DNA from: Nitrospira sp.
GTDB lineage: Bacteria > Nitrospirota > Nitrospiria > Nitrospirales > Nitrospiraceae
Direction: 5' to 3'
Assembly (NCBI GenBank): GCA_015709715.1
Contig: CP054184.1
Span: 1,845,001-1,909,000 of the forward strand
Length of the DNA stretch: 64,000 nt
Part shown: piece by piece, positions 62,950 to 64,000 of the stretch
How positions within the stretch are numbered: the stretch's first letter is position 1
Layout: each line of letters opens with the position of its first letter
Position numbers and translations under genes: made by a program
The notes under the pieces: model-generated
Database searches by the model: none
What the model was told of the DNA's origin: nothing
The model's input: the letters and a program-made list of their open reading frames with translations, nothing else

Positions 62950-63510
62950 TTAGGCGCTCAAGAGTGCAGCGACATCGGAGTCATCATTGGTTAACGGAAT
63001 TTCCAGCATTCCTTTCCACACAGAAGAGACTCTTTGGTGCGAGAACAGCCCGAACCAGTACTTCGTTTGATCAATCAAGTATCCGGGCATCCCGAGGGAC
63101 AAATCAACGAAGTACGCATCACAGTGGAATTTATCTCGGGCTACTTCCGGATCGAATAAATCGGGCCTCGATTCAATCAATCCAACCCACTGGCCCTCAT
63201 CTTTATATTGCTCAGGACGATAGGAAAAAGTGACGATATCGATGTCAGCGGGTGGACGGCATTGTGTTACTTCGACATTTTCAACAAAGCTACCATCCAA
63301 CCACTGAAAACCGTTCAAAAACCCAACCTTTCTCAATTCGTCCCTGTACGCTATGAAGCCTGAAAGAATTTTTATCCGTTCAGGAGTTGTACCAAATCTA
63401 CTTACAACCTCAAGCAATGATACACGGTACGGAGCCATGGCTGCTTGAGCCGCGGGGTTATTCCCGAGAAATGGTGGCAACACCCCTGACTCGTTATGCG
63501 ACGGAATCAC
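62950..63510 (-). CDS. DUF6932-like minimal nucleotidyltransferase-fold protein
   Basis: The 186-residue product shows the NTase pattern: GFQWLDGSFVENVEV (G73-S74), then after 14 residues PADIDIVTF (D89, D91). The N-terminus SGVLPPFLG and the ending YWFGLFSHQRVSSVWKGMLE (here cut short) resemble DUF6932 proteins as I remember them. Its product could add a nucleotide to protein or RNA, as in toxin systems. GTG 63510 is preferred as start; TTG 63519 is possible. It overlaps no other gene and precedes the unknown partner. Confidence 0.62.
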   Translation of the reverse strand: MIPSHNESGVLPPFLGNNPAAQAAMAPYRVSLLEVVSRFGTTPERIKILSGFIAYRDELRKVGFLNGFQWLDGSFVENVEVTQCRPPADIDIVTFSYRPEQYKDEGQWVGLIESRPDLFDPEVARDKFHCDAYFVDLSLGMPGYLIDQTKYWFGLFSHQRVSSVWKGMLEIPLTNDDSDVAALLSA

Positions 63511-63579
63511 CGAGAACAACTTTCGTCAAGAAGCCTCTTGGACTCCAGATTGATATATGCATTTGTATAGCATGCCTTC

Positions 63580-63598
63580 CTCATAAGTTGACTATGAG
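63580..63598. promoter_or_regulatory. Inverted repeat upstream of the NTase-like operon
   Basis: CTCATA-AGTTGAC-TATGAG is a perfect 6-bp inverted repeat with a 7-nt centre. A TATACA box (63564-63569, minus strand) lies just downstream toward the NTase gene. This could be an operator for the two-gene unit. Confidence 0.35.
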
Positions 63599-63722
63599 AA
63601 CGGATTCTATTTATTTGATCTAACTAGCATTCGTGTTGCCCTTACATATTGCCCCAAACATACGCTCACGCTAAAACTCAAGATCCAAGCGATACTTGGG
63701 AATCGAATAATGAATTGTTGTA

Positions 63723-64000
63723 TCAGTCGCGGGAGCCCAGTCTAGACGAATCTAACCTGTAAAGGGGACTCTCATACAGGCCAAAACCTCGTCCGAAAAT
63801 AATCGGAAGTTTTTCTCTTGCCTTCGAACACTTCAGTCGCAAATCTTCGATGCTCTTAGCCGACAATGGCCGGAGCAGCTGTAGAGCGTATTTTTTTCGA
63901 CTTGCCTCTAAAAGGAACTGGGGCATCTCGTCAGCCAAAAAAACAACAGACCAGGGCAACCAATCAAGTTTCTGGTCGGGACGTTCTTTCTCAAATTCGC
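63723..64000 (-). CDS. Unknown island gene, 3' part only
   Basis: Open from the right edge; at least 91 codons. The visible C-terminus has a Trp/Val-rich strand (WLPWSVVFLADEM), a helical middle (FLLEASRKKYALQLL) and a Tyr/Arg-rich end. I recognise no domain. Start and full length lie outside the window. Confidence 0.5.
   Translation of the reverse strand, partial: EFEKERPDQKLDWLPWSVVFLADEMPQFLLEASRKKYALQLLRPLSAKSIEDLRLKCSKAREKLPIIFGRGFGLYESPLYRLDSSRLGSRD

Larger units (their letters stand above)
61611..64000. mobile_element. Left end of a putative tRNA-integrated genomic island
   Basis: From the tRNA-Arg fragment rightward the sequence is visibly AT-richer, with A/T runs and AT-rich codons, and unfamiliar genes appear. 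This fits a horizontally acquired element whose other end, with the intact tRNA-Arg, lies beyond the window. No integrase is in the visible part, so the call is inference from junction and composition. Confidence 0.6.

Noticed and set aside
1-64000. CRISPR arrays, rRNA genes and insertion sequences
   Set aside because: No regularly spaced direct repeats, rRNA segments, transposase motifs or terminal inverted repeats were seen.

Overview
The window is about 64 kb of GC-rich bacterial chromosome with short intergenic gaps, many 4-bp ATGA or GTGA stop/start overlaps, and strong AGGAGG-type ribosome sites. The gene set is Gram-negative: LPS-type Wzm/Wzt exporter, Pal, outer-membrane barrel and lipoproteins. 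The mix of DapL-type lysine synthesis, LarB/LarC, three PilZ proteins, DUF3422 and a CrtC/AttH-like lipoprotein reminds me of Nitrospira (Nitrospirota). That assignment is an inference from gene content; no rRNA or other decisive marker is present.

Layout. 1-4,100: tail of a cation exchanger gene, larC and larB (nickel-pincer cofactor), an exported protein and gpsA. 4,200-11,300: a small zinc-ribbon membrane protein, a two-gene arginine-catabolic unit (arginine dihydrolase plus LOR/SDH-type ornithine cyclodeaminase), truD, a metallophosphoesterase pair, a HEAT protein and a MarR/metallo-beta-lactamase pair. 11,400-20,800: SirB1-like protein, ABC-2 exporter with a Lon-N domain protein, CrtC-like lipoprotein, Asp-box propeller lipoprotein, histidine phosphatase, several unknowns and a SAM methyltransferase. 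20,900-29,900: Wzm/Wzt exporter, dapL-folK-panC, a PilZ protein, a MazG-like enzyme and rmuC. 30,000-37,600: lytic transglycosylase, glycerate kinase and a rifampicin-phosphotransferase-like enzyme, then a family-5-like uracil-DNA glycosylase, transaldolase and small proteins. 37,800-46,100: one compact minus-strand run argD-argF-argG-argH-(LptM-like lipoprotein)-lysA-dapA-dapB. 46,300-61,400: zinc-ribbon membrane protein, gpmA, barrel protein, an ATP-grasp/metallopeptidase pair, ttcA, two tandem 47-residue CxxC proteins, zwf-msrA, a TonB-C protein, two PilZ paralogues with tiny membrane ORFs, DUF3422 protein and pal.

At 61,611-61,655 lies the 3' part of a tRNA-Arg (CCA end, acceptor strand, T-arm, anticodon loop) with no 5' half. 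To its right the base composition is visibly AT-richer and the genes are unfamiliar. This looks like the left junction of a genomic island integrated in a tRNA-Arg gene. The island begins with three helically spaced direct repeats and carries a two-gene unit (DUF6932-like minimal nucleotidyltransferase plus an unknown partner) and part of a third gene cut by the window edge. This unit is the best candidate for an undescribed system, but no function can be assigned from sequence alone.

Working together: the long operon plus dapL supply lysine, diaminopimelate and arginine, while the dihydrolase/cyclodeaminase pair would return arginine to ornithine, proline and ammonia. zwf-msrA couples NADPH supply to methionine sulfoxide repair. 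Three PilZ proteins suggest c-di-GMP control. All functional calls rest on motif recognition by eye; no database search was run.
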